DNA of 64,000 nucleotides from JASGJS01 sp047601185 (GTDB lineage: Bacteria > Pseudomonadota > Gammaproteobacteria > JAURND01). Under the pieces are notes generated by a model. It saw nothing but the letters and a program-made list of their open reading frames with translations, was not told the DNA's origin and did no database searches. The DNA is taken from positions 124,001 through 188,000 of the forward strand of contig JASGJS010000001.1 in assembly GCA_047601185.1 (NCBI GenBank), in the 5' to 3' direction. The position numbers were made by a program, and so were the translations under genes. Shown here one piece after another: positions 28,101 to 35,592 of this stretch (position 1 is its first letter; each line of letters begins with the position of its first letter).

Positions 28101-30183
28101 TACAAAGATCAAGATAACCAGCCGCTTCGAAGAAAAGAGGCATTCCTTTTAAAAAAGTAATGATAATAGGATTTAAAGTGTTGCACATTGTGCGAATTTC
28201 ATTAAAGCTGACGTTTTTGGGCAGCCTGATATTTTTAACAATTTGGATATTCAGTTTTTCTAGCTGCCCAGCATTCAATTTGTATTTGGCCAACTCGACA
28301 TTGTAATTTTCTAAATGCTGCTGGTATATCCCCAGACTTTTTATGCAGCTATCGATAGTGGTTTGTACTTCAAAAATATTGATTTTTTGAAAATATTTCA
28401 CATACCGAAAATCAGACTCTTCAAACTGCTCTATCATGTGACTGTTAAGCGCACGATGATCAATACCATAAGATTGCAGTTTATCGATAGCGGCCTGCGC
28501 CAAAACTGCTTGATTATAAAGCACTTGCAATGCAGAAAAAATACCCTGCTGGTCACCATACTCAATCGGCCCTGACAAATTGAGACCATGCCAATAATGG
28601 TCTTTGCGGGGGTAACCAGCATTAAAGTAATCTTGTAAATTGTCAGAAAGATTTTGAATTGCATCCATGTGTGTACGCATACCCACTAGCGACAACTTTG
28701 TAATATCTTTTACAGTGCCATAATTTTCTGGCTTATAAGGCTGTGAAAGTGTTTTTTGCAGCACTTCCATTTTCCAAAATATTTGATGTGGCGTTTGCTC
28801 GAAACCACCAAATGGCGTATTAATAGCCTGTGTATATTCGATTAGCTCTGACTTTTTTTGATTTAGTTCTTGTAATTTCGTCTCTATGTTGTTGGCAACA
28901 TTCCGAAAAGTATTTTTACTTAACTCCAGTCTTTTTTTTAAATCGGCTAGTATCATTTTTTTTTGTGTTTTATGGCTATGTAATTCCATACAAAAATCAC
29001 CTAACCCTACCTTATTCAAACGTTTTTTTACCACTTGCAACGCTGCGAGCTTTTCAGCTACAAATAAGACAGTTTTCCCTTGTTCTAAGCAAGCCGCTAT
29101 CAAATTAGTAATTGTTTGGGATTTTCCAGTGCCTGGTGGTCCCTCAATAACCAAATTTTTTCCAGCCAGTACATCAATGATCGCGCTATGCTGCGAGCTA
29201 TCAGCATCCATAACTTGCGTAACGTATTTTATAGTTTCATCCCCATCAATATCGTATTCACACGCCATTGATCCTCCATCGGAGTGATTGCCAACAAATA
29301 TATCAGCAATGTGAGCCGCATCAGCTATTCCTTCCTGGCCAGGCCATTTTGAAGGATCGAGATCGAGATACATTAACATTTTGCCAAACGACAAAAAACC
29401 AATGCTTACATAACGATGCACCCCCCAGTCAGGCTTGATATCTAAAAGCTGGTTCGCAAGAGCGGTAAAATAATTTTCGGGATCGCTAAATTCCTCAAAT
29501 GCTGGTAAGCTGATCGAGAGTTGGCTGAGCTTTTCACGGAGGCAGATGTTGTCAAGAATATCTTCACCAGTAAATTGTAAGCGAAATTTTGCAAAACCAG
29601 TACGCGCATCAACTTTATCACGTTGTATTTCGACCGGGATCATAATCAGCGGGGAGTAATAGAAAACGTCAGAGCTTCCGTGATCCTTCCATTTTAAAAA
29701 GCCCAAGCATAGAAAAAGCATATTAACACCTGATTCCTCAACAGCGGTGCGAGCTTCGGATTGAATCCGACGAACAAGTCGGTCGAGATCTTCTGGATAG
29801 TGCAATGTTTGCAACTTGTCATTCTGATGGCGTCCTTCCTCAACCAAAGTGGCGGAAATATCCATCTCGAAATCGGTGCTTATACCTAAGAAGCGTGCAT
29901 GCTCCTTAACATCTATACTTTGCAACTCCTTATTAACATCTATGCCAGGGTAATCGGTCTTTTTCGGTAATGGTATAGGAGATATTAAAAATCCTTTTTT
30001 TTGATCGTTCTCGCAGGATTCCATTAATTTTGCATAAATATAATTGGGTGATTCGTCTACAAATCGTAAAATTTTAGGTCCGGTATGCTTGAAGTTAAGC
30101 AGACGGTTGCGGCCACTCAAATCGAGCAATTTTTTTCGGGCCAGGCTTAATCCATTCATTATCACTTCGTTATGATTTGTCAC
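25168..30183 (-). CDS. DUF4011 SF1 helicase with C-terminal Vsr-like endonuclease; anti-phage defence candidate (Hhe-like)
   Basis: 1671 residues. An N-terminal DUF4011 region covers about residues 1-300. SF1 helicase motif I GPPGTGKS is near residue 347. A long coiled-coil-rich insert of about 900 residues separates it from motif II MDEAS (about 1259), motif III VGDSKQLPPT, motif IV WHYRSQHQSLI, motif V NVQGDERDVIF and motif VI RRLNVLFTRAK (about 1496). The last 130 residues (DFERAVGIFLKTNGYDV..YRIDIVV..AIECDGAAYH..LGWTHIHRIWSADWF) are a Vsr/MTES_1575-type PD-(D/E)XK nuclease. This architecture was reported as a single-gene phage defence system (Hhe, DUF4011-helicase-Vsr). By eye the gene is more AT-rich than the housekeeping genes. 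It is flanked by VapBC and by an IS903-type element, fitting a horizontally acquired island. Defence activity is inferred, not shown. Confidence 0.85.
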   Translation of the reverse strand: MTNHNEVIMNGLSLARKKLLDLSGRNRLLNFKHTGPKILRFVDESPNYIYAKLMESCENDQKKGFLISPIPLPKKTDYPGIDVNKELQSIDVKEHARFLGISTDFEMDISATLVEEGRHQNDKLQTLHYPEDLDRLVRRIQSEARTAVEESGVNMLFLCLGFLKWKDHGSSDVFYYSPLIMIPVEIQRDKVDARTGFAKFRLQFTGEDILDNICLREKLSQLSISLPAFEEFSDPENYFTALANQLLDIKPDWGVHRYVSIGFLSFGKMLMYLDLDPSKWPGQEGIADAAHIADIFVGNHSDGGSMACEYDIDGDETIKYVTQVMDADSSQHSAIIDVLAGKNLVIEGPPGTGKSQTITNLIAACLEQGKTVLFVAEKLAALQVVKKRLNKVGLGDFCMELHSHKTQKKMILADLKKRLELSKNTFRNVANNIETKLQELNQKKSELIEYTQAINTPFGGFEQTPHQIFWKMEVLQKTLSQPYKPENYGTVKDITKLSLVGMRTHMDAIQNLSDNLQDYFNAGYPRKDHYWHGLNLSGPIEYGDQQGIFSALQVLYNQAVLAQAAIDKLQSYGIDHRALNSHMIEQFEESDFRYVKYFQKINIFEVQTTIDSCIKSLGIYQQHLENYNVELAKYKLNAGQLEKLNIQIVKNIRLPKNVSFNEIRTMCNTLNPIIITFLKGMPLFFEAAGYLDLCNQFELIPVLRAVFKVANFCSNVDKSHLSLRNTVIENAMENIIIKDLPDKVRLLRKKREELGRIFKFDALPSRERLAEISARLQSKNLFRLFSSSWLRARAEYRKLVKDFPKDREVALTKIEILIEYLTENYDFDRHPVYLMLLPSIFKGIDTDIDSLQIAMSFYEKLFLDLLPIPTYGTHLYHCLRSMKPHLYEWFSQNYNSFVKAIQELETALNILGLFEESLQDSHISLIANRIKEFDEEYKKLEAQLNLVAIPSTLSLMQLNDVLDKSKVVISMQMQFLAEKTSQAFDFSEKNEKLDEQLEILRSLASTIKKANKIFPAPAISHILCENGFHTVQIIIGLLNQVKDYQDALKRVSELVPYAKGLGDFWKYDGTDDFDKLNVIIMKLSTLDKERVAFDKWCGILNSYSEAKNLGLEDIIGSFANSQLTVPFFEYTRLYHFLVYHALSNEALRQNKVLGSFTRITHENIRDSFQKIDLELQKLNACKLAREISRRTIPAGNGGRSPKEFTDACLIRHEIGKQKAHIPIRQLVNRAYGALVAMKPCFMMGPLSVAQYIPPHHEKFDILIMDEASQVKPEDAIGVLARAKQVVVVGDSKQLPPTGFFDTLSGDGNDDEEETAIENSESILDVCKPLFQPSRRLRWHYRSQHQSLISFSNNHFYDGDLIIFPSPTSHSDTQGVKHVYVQNGIYTSQSNLIEAKRLVSDIIEKVKQFPSLTYGIVTLNAKQKMVIEDEIERARKDNPIFDYFVSESEKTEEKFFVKNLENVQGDERDVIFISTTFGVDGAGNWKQHFGPINSKDGWRRLNVLFTRAKQHVRIFSSFLPERIKIDDTKEQKGLRALKDYLNFAITGVDSHSYLTGQEPDSDFERAVGIFLKTNGYDVVYQLGVAGYRIDIVVKHPQCPTDYVIAIECDGAAYHSARSARDRDRLREDNLRNLGWTHIHRIWSADWFKRREHEEIRLLKAVASAINEKALVA

Positions 30184-30260
30184 CTTTTTCTGCTCCTATA
30201 TCATCCTATCATTTCTTTTATGAAGCGTGTCTCCAAGTAATTTCGAGGTTTGAAATAGCA

Positions 30261-30329
30261 AAGAAACAACTTACTGCATTCGTAACTGGCCCATTGTAAC
30301 AAAATATTGACCAATTGAGAAAGTTTAAC
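30261..30329 (+). pseudogene. Relic of an IS903-like transposase 5' end
   Basis: These 69 bases closely match the start of the intact transposase at 30453-30522 (shared blocks CTTAC.GCATTCGTAACTGGCC, TTGACCAAT.GAG), but with a deletion and in-frame stops. It is the remnant of a second, related IS copy next to the intact one. Confidence 0.8.
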
Positions 30330-30336
30330 AGTTAGT

Positions 30337-31436
30337 GGCGTTGTTGCATAAATAGTCACGAAATACGGCAATTTGGATGGTTGCAAACATTTTAAAAGCC
30401 ATTAGACTCTTAAGTTCTCAAGCAAAAAAGAACCAAGGGATTAAAAATGGCAAAAAAACAAACTTACCGCATTCGTAACTGGCCTCATTATAACAAAGCA
30501 TTGACCAATCGAGGAAGCCTAACCATATGGTTTGACGAGGAATCAATCAAACAATTGCATAATATTGACAAATCTGGTGCTCGCGGGAGGCCTAAAGTTT
30601 ACGCTGAAGCTGCTATCTTATGTGTATTGACCCTCAAGATGGTTTTCCGTCTCCCTCTTCGGGCTTTACAAGGCTTTACAGCGTCACTTATTGAACTAAT
30701 GGCGTTACCGATTAAAACGCCGAATTATACGACTGTTTGTCGTCGGCAAGGGGATTTAGAAGTCCCCCTAAAAAAATTCCAGTCGGGTAAAGCATTGCAT
30801 GCTGTATTTGATTCTACTGGGTTAAAGGTATTTGGGGAAGGTGAATGGAAAGTCAGGCAGTATGGCTATAGTAAACGACGAACTTGGCGTAAGCTTCATT
30901 TAGGAATCGATGAGGCAACTGGGGAAATTATAGCCAGGGGATTGTCAACCAATGATGTGCATGATAATGAAGCATTTCCTGATTTATTGGCGCAAATTAA
31001 CAGCAAAATCCTTCAGGCATCTGCCGATGGTGCTTATGACAGTTTTGAAAATTATGAGTTACTTGAGGAAAAAGGTGCGAAGGTCACCATTCCTCCGCGA
31101 GAGACTGCGAAGATAAAGCAGCATGGCAACTGTAAAAGAAAACCCTTACGGCGTGATGAAAATATAAGAGCCATTCGAAAAATAGGAAAAGCGGCCTGGA
31201 AAAGAGAGAATGGCTATCACAGAAGGAGTATTGCAGAAAATGCGATGTTTCGTTTTAAGAAAATATTTGGGAATGATTTAAAAGCCATTTTATTTGAAAA
31301 TCAAGCGACTGAAGCGTTTATTAAATGCAATGCTCTTAATAAAATGACATCTTAAGGTATGCCAGAAAGCCACATTGCAGCATAACCTATTGTTAAAAAA
31401 AGAAAATTTCAAATTAATTAATTATGCAACAAAGCC
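30337..31436 (+). mobile_element. Complete IS5-family (IS903-group) insertion sequence
   Basis: 1100 bp bounded by imperfect inverted repeats GGCGTTGTTGCATAAAT and (reverse complement of the right end) GGCTTTGTTGCATAATT, close to the known IS903 ends. It is flanked by a perfect nine-base target duplication ACAGTTAGT at 30328-30336 and 31437-31445, the size expected for this group. It contains one full transposase gene. Confidence 0.95.
30447..31355 (+). CDS. IS5/IS903-type DDE transposase
   Basis: 302 residues, full length for the group. The first catalytic Asp is in AVFDSTGLKV, the second in SADGAYDS, and the Glu lies in the Y-x2-R-x3-E-x6-K signature (YHRRSIAENAMFRFKK). The N-terminus (YRIRNWPHYNKALTNRGSLTIWFD) matches IS903-like enzymes. 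No frameshift or premature stop is seen, so the element is probably still active. Confidence 0.95.
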   Translation: MAKKQTYRIRNWPHYNKALTNRGSLTIWFDEESIKQLHNIDKSGARGRPKVYAEAAILCVLTLKMVFRLPLRALQGFTASLIELMALPIKTPNYTTVCRRQGDLEVPLKKFQSGKALHAVFDSTGLKVFGEGEWKVRQYGYSKRRTWRKLHLGIDEATGEIIARGLSTNDVHDNEAFPDLLAQINSKILQASADGAYDSFENYELLEEKGAKVTIPPRETAKIKQHGNCKRKPLRRDENIRAIRKIGKAAWKRENGYHRRSIAENAMFRFKKIFGNDLKAILFENQATEAFIKCNALNKMTS

Positions 31437-31567
31437 ACAGTTAGTATTTAAATACCAACTGCCCCTTCTAATTGAATGTAATCATTCGCCTCTAATTTCT
31501 CTTCATCTCTCTTCTTCTGCTAAAAACCGTCTATAAGTGTAAATAGGTTATCACTAGAGCACAGCTC

Positions 31568-32266
31568 ATGATCCACCCTATTGCACGAATTTTACGCTAT
31601 TGTCTCTTGAGTTTAACGGCTATGGGGGCTGTTGCGCAAACGTTGCCTTATAAAGCCCAAATCCAGCAAATTCCCCAGCCCCTCAAGCAGCAAATGTTGC
31701 AATACACTTGGAACCCCCGCTGTCCAGTCCCCATCGAACAGTTACGCTTAGTGACTTTGCGTTATTGGGGATTTGATCATAAAGCGCATCAAGGCCAATT
31801 GGTAGTGAATCAAGATGTCGCGTCAGACGTAGTGGATATCTTTAAAACGCTTTACATCATTCAGTTTCCGATTCAACGTATGGAATTAATGGAAGTTTTT
31901 AAAGGCGATGACAAGGGGGCGATGGCGATGAATAATACTTCTGCATTTAATTGCAGACCCGTCACCGGCAAGCCTGGCGTATTTTCTCAACACAGTTATG
32001 GACACGCGATTGATATTAATCCGCAACTTAACCCTTATGTGAAAGATGATGAGGTATTACCCGAAAATGGTCGTACTTTTGTCAACCGTGACAAGCTTAT
32101 TCCTGGCATCATCACGCCAAACAGTCAGATATACCAATTGTTTATCCAACATGGTTGGCAGTGGGGTGGCGATTGGCATTCGCTGAAAGATTTTCAGCAT
32201 TTTGAAAAAGTGCCAACAAAAAAGGACAACTCTTCAGAGTTGCCCTCTTCTACACAAAAAAGCTAA
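31568..32266 (+). CDS. M15-family D,D- or L,D-type peptidase, exported
   Basis: 232 residues. A signal peptide (RILRYCLLSLTAMGAVAQT) is followed by an M15 (VanY/endolysin-like) zinc peptidase fold. The H-x6-D zinc motif is in SQHSYGHAIDIN, and the third ligand His is in KDFQHFEK. FNCRPVTG and WQWGGDWHS are also typical of the M15C branch. It should trim peptide stems of peptidoglycan in the periplasm. It converges with the PRC-barrel gene, overlapping by four bases over a shared terminator. Confidence 0.85.
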   Translation: MIHPIARILRYCLLSLTAMGAVAQTLPYKAQIQQIPQPLKQQMLQYTWNPRCPVPIEQLRLVTLRYWGFDHKAHQGQLVVNQDVASDVVDIFKTLYIIQFPIQRMELMEVFKGDDKGAMAMNNTSAFNCRPVTGKPGVFSQHSYGHAIDINPQLNPYVKDDEVLPENGRTFVNRDKLIPGIITPNSQIYQLFIQHGWQWGGDWHSLKDFQHFEKVPTKKDNSSELPSSTQKS

Positions 32267-32277
32267 GCAGCTTTTTT
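32256..32277. terminator. Bidirectional intrinsic terminator
   Basis: AAAAAAGCT and AGCTTTTTT pair across four bases, giving a hairpin with a T-run in both directions. It lies exactly where the peptidase and PRC-barrel genes converge and includes both stop codons. A second small hairpin (CAACTCTTCAGAGTTG) precedes it inside the peptidase gene. Confidence 0.65.
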
Positions 32278-32616
32278 GAGTTTAACATCTCGATAGTAAT
32301 CTATGATGTTTCGGTCCCATAGGCCTTCACTAAAATCAGGCCAACTATTTTTTTCAAAACTGGGTGCGTTCTTCAAAAATTCTTTGTCTAAATTGACGAC
32401 AAATGCTTCTTGATCAGGTTGATAATTTAACACATGCCATGGCAAGGGAAAATGTTTATCCCCCATCCCTAAAAATCCGCCAAAAGATAAAACCGCGAAA
32501 CGAACTTCACCGGATAATTTATCCAAGACAATTTCTTCGATTTTGCCAATATCTTCATTTTGAAGATTGCATACCTTTACGCCTATCACATCTTTGGTTT
32601 TAATTAAGTTATTCAT
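32263..32616 (-). CDS. PRC-barrel domain protein
   Basis: 117 residues with one PRC-barrel domain (DVIGVKVCNLQNEDIGKIEEIVLDK..GEVRFAVLSFGG), the small beta-barrel found in photosynthetic reaction centre H chains and RimM. The segment LGMGDKHFPLPWHVL is typical of stand-alone bacterial members, which are often stress-linked. The molecular role of these single-domain proteins is not well known. It is transcribed away from ffs-dnaX. Confidence 0.85.
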   Translation of the reverse strand: MNNLIKTKDVIGVKVCNLQNEDIGKIEEIVLDKLSGEVRFAVLSFGGFLGMGDKHFPLPWHVLNYQPDQEAFVVNLDKEFLKNAPSFEKNSWPDFSEGLWDRNIIDYYRDVKLKKAA

Positions 32617-32705
32617 ATTAGGCCTCCTAGAATATTAAAGCTTCATAGTATAAGTATAGTTAAAATTGTGGGCATTTTTAGGGGTTTTTTATCCACACTT
32701 TCACC

Positions 32706-32734
32706 TTGCGGTCACCTCGGACATCTTGTAGAAT
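32706..32734 (+). promoter_or_regulatory. Promoter of the 4.5S RNA gene
   Basis: TTGCGG (32706-32711) and TAGAAT (32729-32734) are separated by the optimal 17 bases. A start near 32741 would give a short 5' leader before the mature 4.5S RNA. Confidence 0.6.
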
Positions 32735-32756
32735 GTGCCAGCAGTAACCGTCTCAT

Positions 32757-32869
32757 GGGTGGTAGCTGGTGCCTCCGCAGCGATATGCTGTAAACCCCGT
32801 CAGGCCCGGAAGGGAGCAGCGGTAGCGGCAGATTCGGGTGCCGGAGTGTCGCTGGACTATCGCCCACCC
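32757..32869 (+). ncRNA. ffs: Signal recognition particle 4.5S RNA
   Basis: About 113 bases. The universally conserved apical domain is present as GTCAGGCCCGGAAGGGAGCAGC, which contains the GGAA tetraloop and the asymmetric loop that bind Ffh. The ends GGGTGGT and CGCCCACCC pair to close the long hairpin. It forms the signal recognition particle with Ffh, targeting nascent membrane proteins. It lies directly upstream of dnaX. Exact ends are estimated from pairing. Confidence 0.92.
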
Positions 32870-32892
32870 TTCATAAGAGATTTATCCGCACT

Positions 32893-34530
32893 ATGGGCTA
32901 TCAGGTTTTCGCGCTGAAATGGCGCCCGCGCAGTTTTTCCGAAGTGGTCGGTCACCAACCCGTGATTAAGGCTTTGATGCATTCTTTGGACCAAAACCGC
33001 TTGCATCATGCTTATCTGTTTACAGGCACTCGAGGGGTCGGCAAGACCAGCTTAGCCCGTCTGTTTGCTAAATGCTTAAATTGCGAACAGGGCGTTTCTT
33101 CCCAACCCTGTGGCGCTTGTAGCGCCTGTCTCAGCATTGATCAAGGTCGTTTTTTAGATTTAATTGAAGTGGATGCGGCTTCGCGCACTAAGGTGGAAGA
33201 TACCCGAGATTTGCTCGACAATGTCCCTTACGCCCCCACCCAAGGTCGATTTAAGGTGTATCTGATCGACGAAGTGCATATGCTCTCCAACCATAGCTTT
33301 AATGCACTGTTAAAAACCTTGGAAGAGCCGCCTGCGCACGTCAAATTTTTGCTGGCTACCACAGACCCCCAGCGCTTGCCGGTTACGATCTTATCCCGCT
33401 GCTTACAGTTTCATCTCTACCCTTTATCGCTGGAACAAATTACGGCACAACTTGAAAAAATCCTCACCGCAGAACAGATTGATTTTGAAAAAACCGCGTT
33501 ATTTTACTTGGCGCAAGCGGCGCAAGGCAGTCTGCGCGATGCCTTGAGTTTATTAGATCAAGCGGTAGCCTATGGCGATGGCCAGCTCAAAGCCCAAGAA
33601 GTGCAAGCGCTGTTGGGAAAAACCAGCCATGAACTGATTTTGAAACTGGCAGAGACTTTAAAAGAACGGAATGTCACCCAAATGCTCCAAACCGTGGCCC
33701 ATTTGGCAGACATCGGCGCGCAACCGATGCAGGTTTTAGAAGAATTATTAACGCTATTTCACCACACGGCCTTATATCAAGCTGCGCCTGATGTCCATTT
33801 GGAAATCGATTTCCCTGAAACCGTATTGACTGATTTGGCGCAAAAATTGAGTCCAGAAGCCATCCAACTGTATTATCAAATGGGTCTTTTATCTAAACGG
33901 GATTTACCGCTGGCACCAACCCCGCGAATGGGGTTAGAAATGGCATTGCTGCGGATGCTGGCTTTTCAACCGGTTGTGGCGCCGCCGTTAGTCGAGATTG
34001 CCCAACCCCCTCTCAAAAAGCCTGAACCTGCTGGAAACCTCATACCATCTAGTGCCGGTCCAGCTATGCCTGCTAACCCTGCGCCAGAGGTTAAGGCAGT
34101 GCCTTCCCCAACCACAGCTTTAACCGATTGGGAACAGCTCTATCCGCAGTTGCAATTACAAGGAGCAGCCATGGCGCTGGCCTCGCATTGCGCCCGCATT
34201 GACTCAAATGACGCTTCCAACGAATTACATTTAATCTTGGACGCGAAGCATGCCGCCTTGCTCAGCCCGAATAGCCAACAGCGCATCGCCAAGGCCTTGG
34301 AAAATTATTGCCAAAAGCCCATAAAATTGCAAATAACCGTGAATAATGCGAGCAAAAATCCGCAAGATAGGTTAGAATATAAGACTCCTGCTGCATTGGC
34401 GCAGGAAAAGCTGACAGCCCGTGAATTGAAGGCTCAGGCCCAATTTAATGATGATGCAAATATTCAAGCGCTCATTGAGCGTTTTGATGCTAGAATCGAG
34501 TCAGTCCAGATAAAGGATGAGGTGTTTTAA
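32893..34530 (+). CDS. dnaX: DNA polymerase III subunit tau/gamma
   Basis: 545 residues. The clamp-loader AAA+ ATPase has Walker A GTRGVGKTS (about 45), a four-cysteine zinc site (CLNCEQG..CGACSAC), Walker B LIDEVHML and the sensor 1 region ATTDPQRLPVTILSRC. Domains I-III end near residue 360, followed by a Pro/Ala-rich linker and a C-terminal tau region that binds polymerase and helicase. At codons 375-376 the sequence C-AAA-AAG is followed in the -1 frame by GCC TGA. That would yield a 377-residue gamma-like product if ribosomes slip there, as at the E. coli site. Confidence 0.96.
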   Translation: MGYQVFALKWRPRSFSEVVGHQPVIKALMHSLDQNRLHHAYLFTGTRGVGKTSLARLFAKCLNCEQGVSSQPCGACSACLSIDQGRFLDLIEVDAASRTKVEDTRDLLDNVPYAPTQGRFKVYLIDEVHMLSNHSFNALLKTLEEPPAHVKFLLATTDPQRLPVTILSRCLQFHLYPLSLEQITAQLEKILTAEQIDFEKTALFYLAQAAQGSLRDALSLLDQAVAYGDGQLKAQEVQALLGKTSHELILKLAETLKERNVTQMLQTVAHLADIGAQPMQVLEELLTLFHHTALYQAAPDVHLEIDFPETVLTDLAQKLSPEAIQLYYQMGLLSKRDLPLAPTPRMGLEMALLRMLAFQPVVAPPLVEIAQPPLKKPEPAGNLIPSSAGPAMPANPAPEVKAVPSPTTALTDWEQLYPQLQLQGAAMALASHCARIDSNDASNELHLILDAKHAALLSPNSQQRIAKALENYCQKPIKLQITVNNASKNPQDRLEYKTPAALAQEKLTARELKAQAQFNDDANIQALIERFDARIESVQIKDEVF

Positions 34531-34556
34531 ATTTTTAACCCGAGAGGATAAGTGAT

Positions 34557-34931
34557 ATGAGTAACTCCAATTTACCCGGAGCAATGAACAACCAAGTTAT
34601 TGATTTTCTTAAGGATAAAGGCCAAGAAATGGTCCAACACTTCCAAAAGATGCAGGAAGATTTATCTCGTCGTGAAGTGCATGGTGTGGGCGGCGTAGAA
34701 GATGCCGACGCTATTTTCGTTAAAGTCACCATCAATGGTTTGCAAGAGTGCAAAAAAGTGGTGATCGGTGATGGCGCAATGGATGAAGGCAAAAACGTGG
34801 TGGAAGATTTAACCTTAGCCGCCGTTAATGATGCCATGGAACAAATCAAGTCCACCATGCAAGGCGAAGTCATGAAGGTTTATGAAAAATCTGGCTTACC
34901 TTTAACCGGTGAAACCGATAACGAAGATTAA
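34557..34931 (+). CDS. ybaB: Nucleoid-associated protein YbaB/EbfC
   Basis: 124 residues of the YbaB/EbfC family: small helical dimers that bind DNA with little sequence preference. The core VFVKVTINGLQECKKVVI-like strands and the DLTLAAVNDAMEQI helix are visible. It sits between dnaX and recR, as in most bacteria, where it is thought to assist RecR-linked repair or chromosome organisation. A good ribosome site (GAGAGGATAAG) precedes the ATG. Confidence 0.92.
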   Translation: MSNSNLPGAMNNQVIDFLKDKGQEMVQHFQKMQEDLSRREVHGVGGVEDADAIFVKVTINGLQECKKVVIGDGAMDEGKNVVEDLTLAAVNDAMEQIKSTMQGEVMKVYEKSGLPLTGETDNED

Positions 34932-34943
34932 TCTTCTCTCATC

Positions 34944-34972
34944 CGCCATTCCTCGTTTTGCGGGGAATGGCG
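34944..34972 (+). promoter_or_regulatory. Stable hairpin between ybaB and recR
   Basis: CGCCATTCC with its complement GGAATGGCG, extended by CG/CG pairs, forms a stem of about 12 pairs with a five-base loop, 15 bases before the recR start. No T-run follows. It may slow or partly terminate readthrough into recR, or be a REP-like element. Confidence 0.45.
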
Positions 34973-34986
34973 AGTGATTAAACCTT

Positions 34987-35592
34987 ATGTTCACACCCCT
35001 CGTTCAACAACTCATCAATAGTTTACGTTGCCTGCCGGGCGTAGGGCCTAAATCCGCACAACGGATGGCGTTACATCTGTTAGAACGCAGCCGACAGCCT
35101 GGACTTAAGCTGGCAGAAACGCTCACAGAAGCCCTCACCCACGTATCGCATTGTCAACGCTGTCATATTTTCTCCGAACAACCGATTTGCAATCTGTGCT
35201 TAAATCCGGCCAGAAATGCGCAACAATTGTGTATTGTCGAAACCCCCATGGACGTTTTTGCGTTAGAACAAACCCAAAGCTATCATGGCCTGTATTTTAT
35301 TTTGATGGGGCATCTATCGCCGCTTGATGGTATCGGCCCGGAAGAAATTCGTATTCCTGCGTTAAAGCAACGCGTACAAGCCGAACACATTACCGAGATT
35401 ATTTTAGCCACCAACCCTACTGTGGAAGGTGAAGCCACTGCGCACTACATCACCACTTTATTTCAATCCACTGCGATTCACATGACGCGCATCGCCCATG
35501 GCGTCCCACTGGATGGTGAATTAGGCTACCTTGACCCAGGCACCTTAAGCCGCGCGATCACGTTACGCACCCAAGTCAATCATGCTTCCTGA
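34987..35592 (+). CDS. recR: Recombination mediator protein RecR
   Basis: 201 residues, normal length. There is an N-terminal helix-hairpin-helix (LRCLPGVGPKSAQRMALHLL), a four-cysteine zinc finger (CQRCHIFSEQPICNLC), a Toprim domain (LCIVETPMDVFALEQ) and the Walker B-like C-terminal region (TRIAHGVPLDGELGYLDPGTL). With RecO, and sometimes RecF, it loads RecA at gaps. It follows ybaB and overlaps the start of ygfZ by 11 bases. Confidence 0.97.
   Translation: MFTPLVQQLINSLRCLPGVGPKSAQRMALHLLERSRQPGLKLAETLTEALTHVSHCQRCHIFSEQPICNLCLNPARNAQQLCIVETPMDVFALEQTQSYHGLYFILMGHLSPLDGIGPEEIRIPALKQRVQAEHITEIILATNPTVEGEATAHYITTLFQSTAIHMTRIAHGVPLDGELGYLDPGTLSRAITLRTQVNHAS

Noticed and set aside
30201..30386. 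Small minus-strand frame upstream of the helicase-nuclease
   Set aside because: It is antisense to the IS relic and crosses the target duplication and IS end, so it cannot be an old gene.
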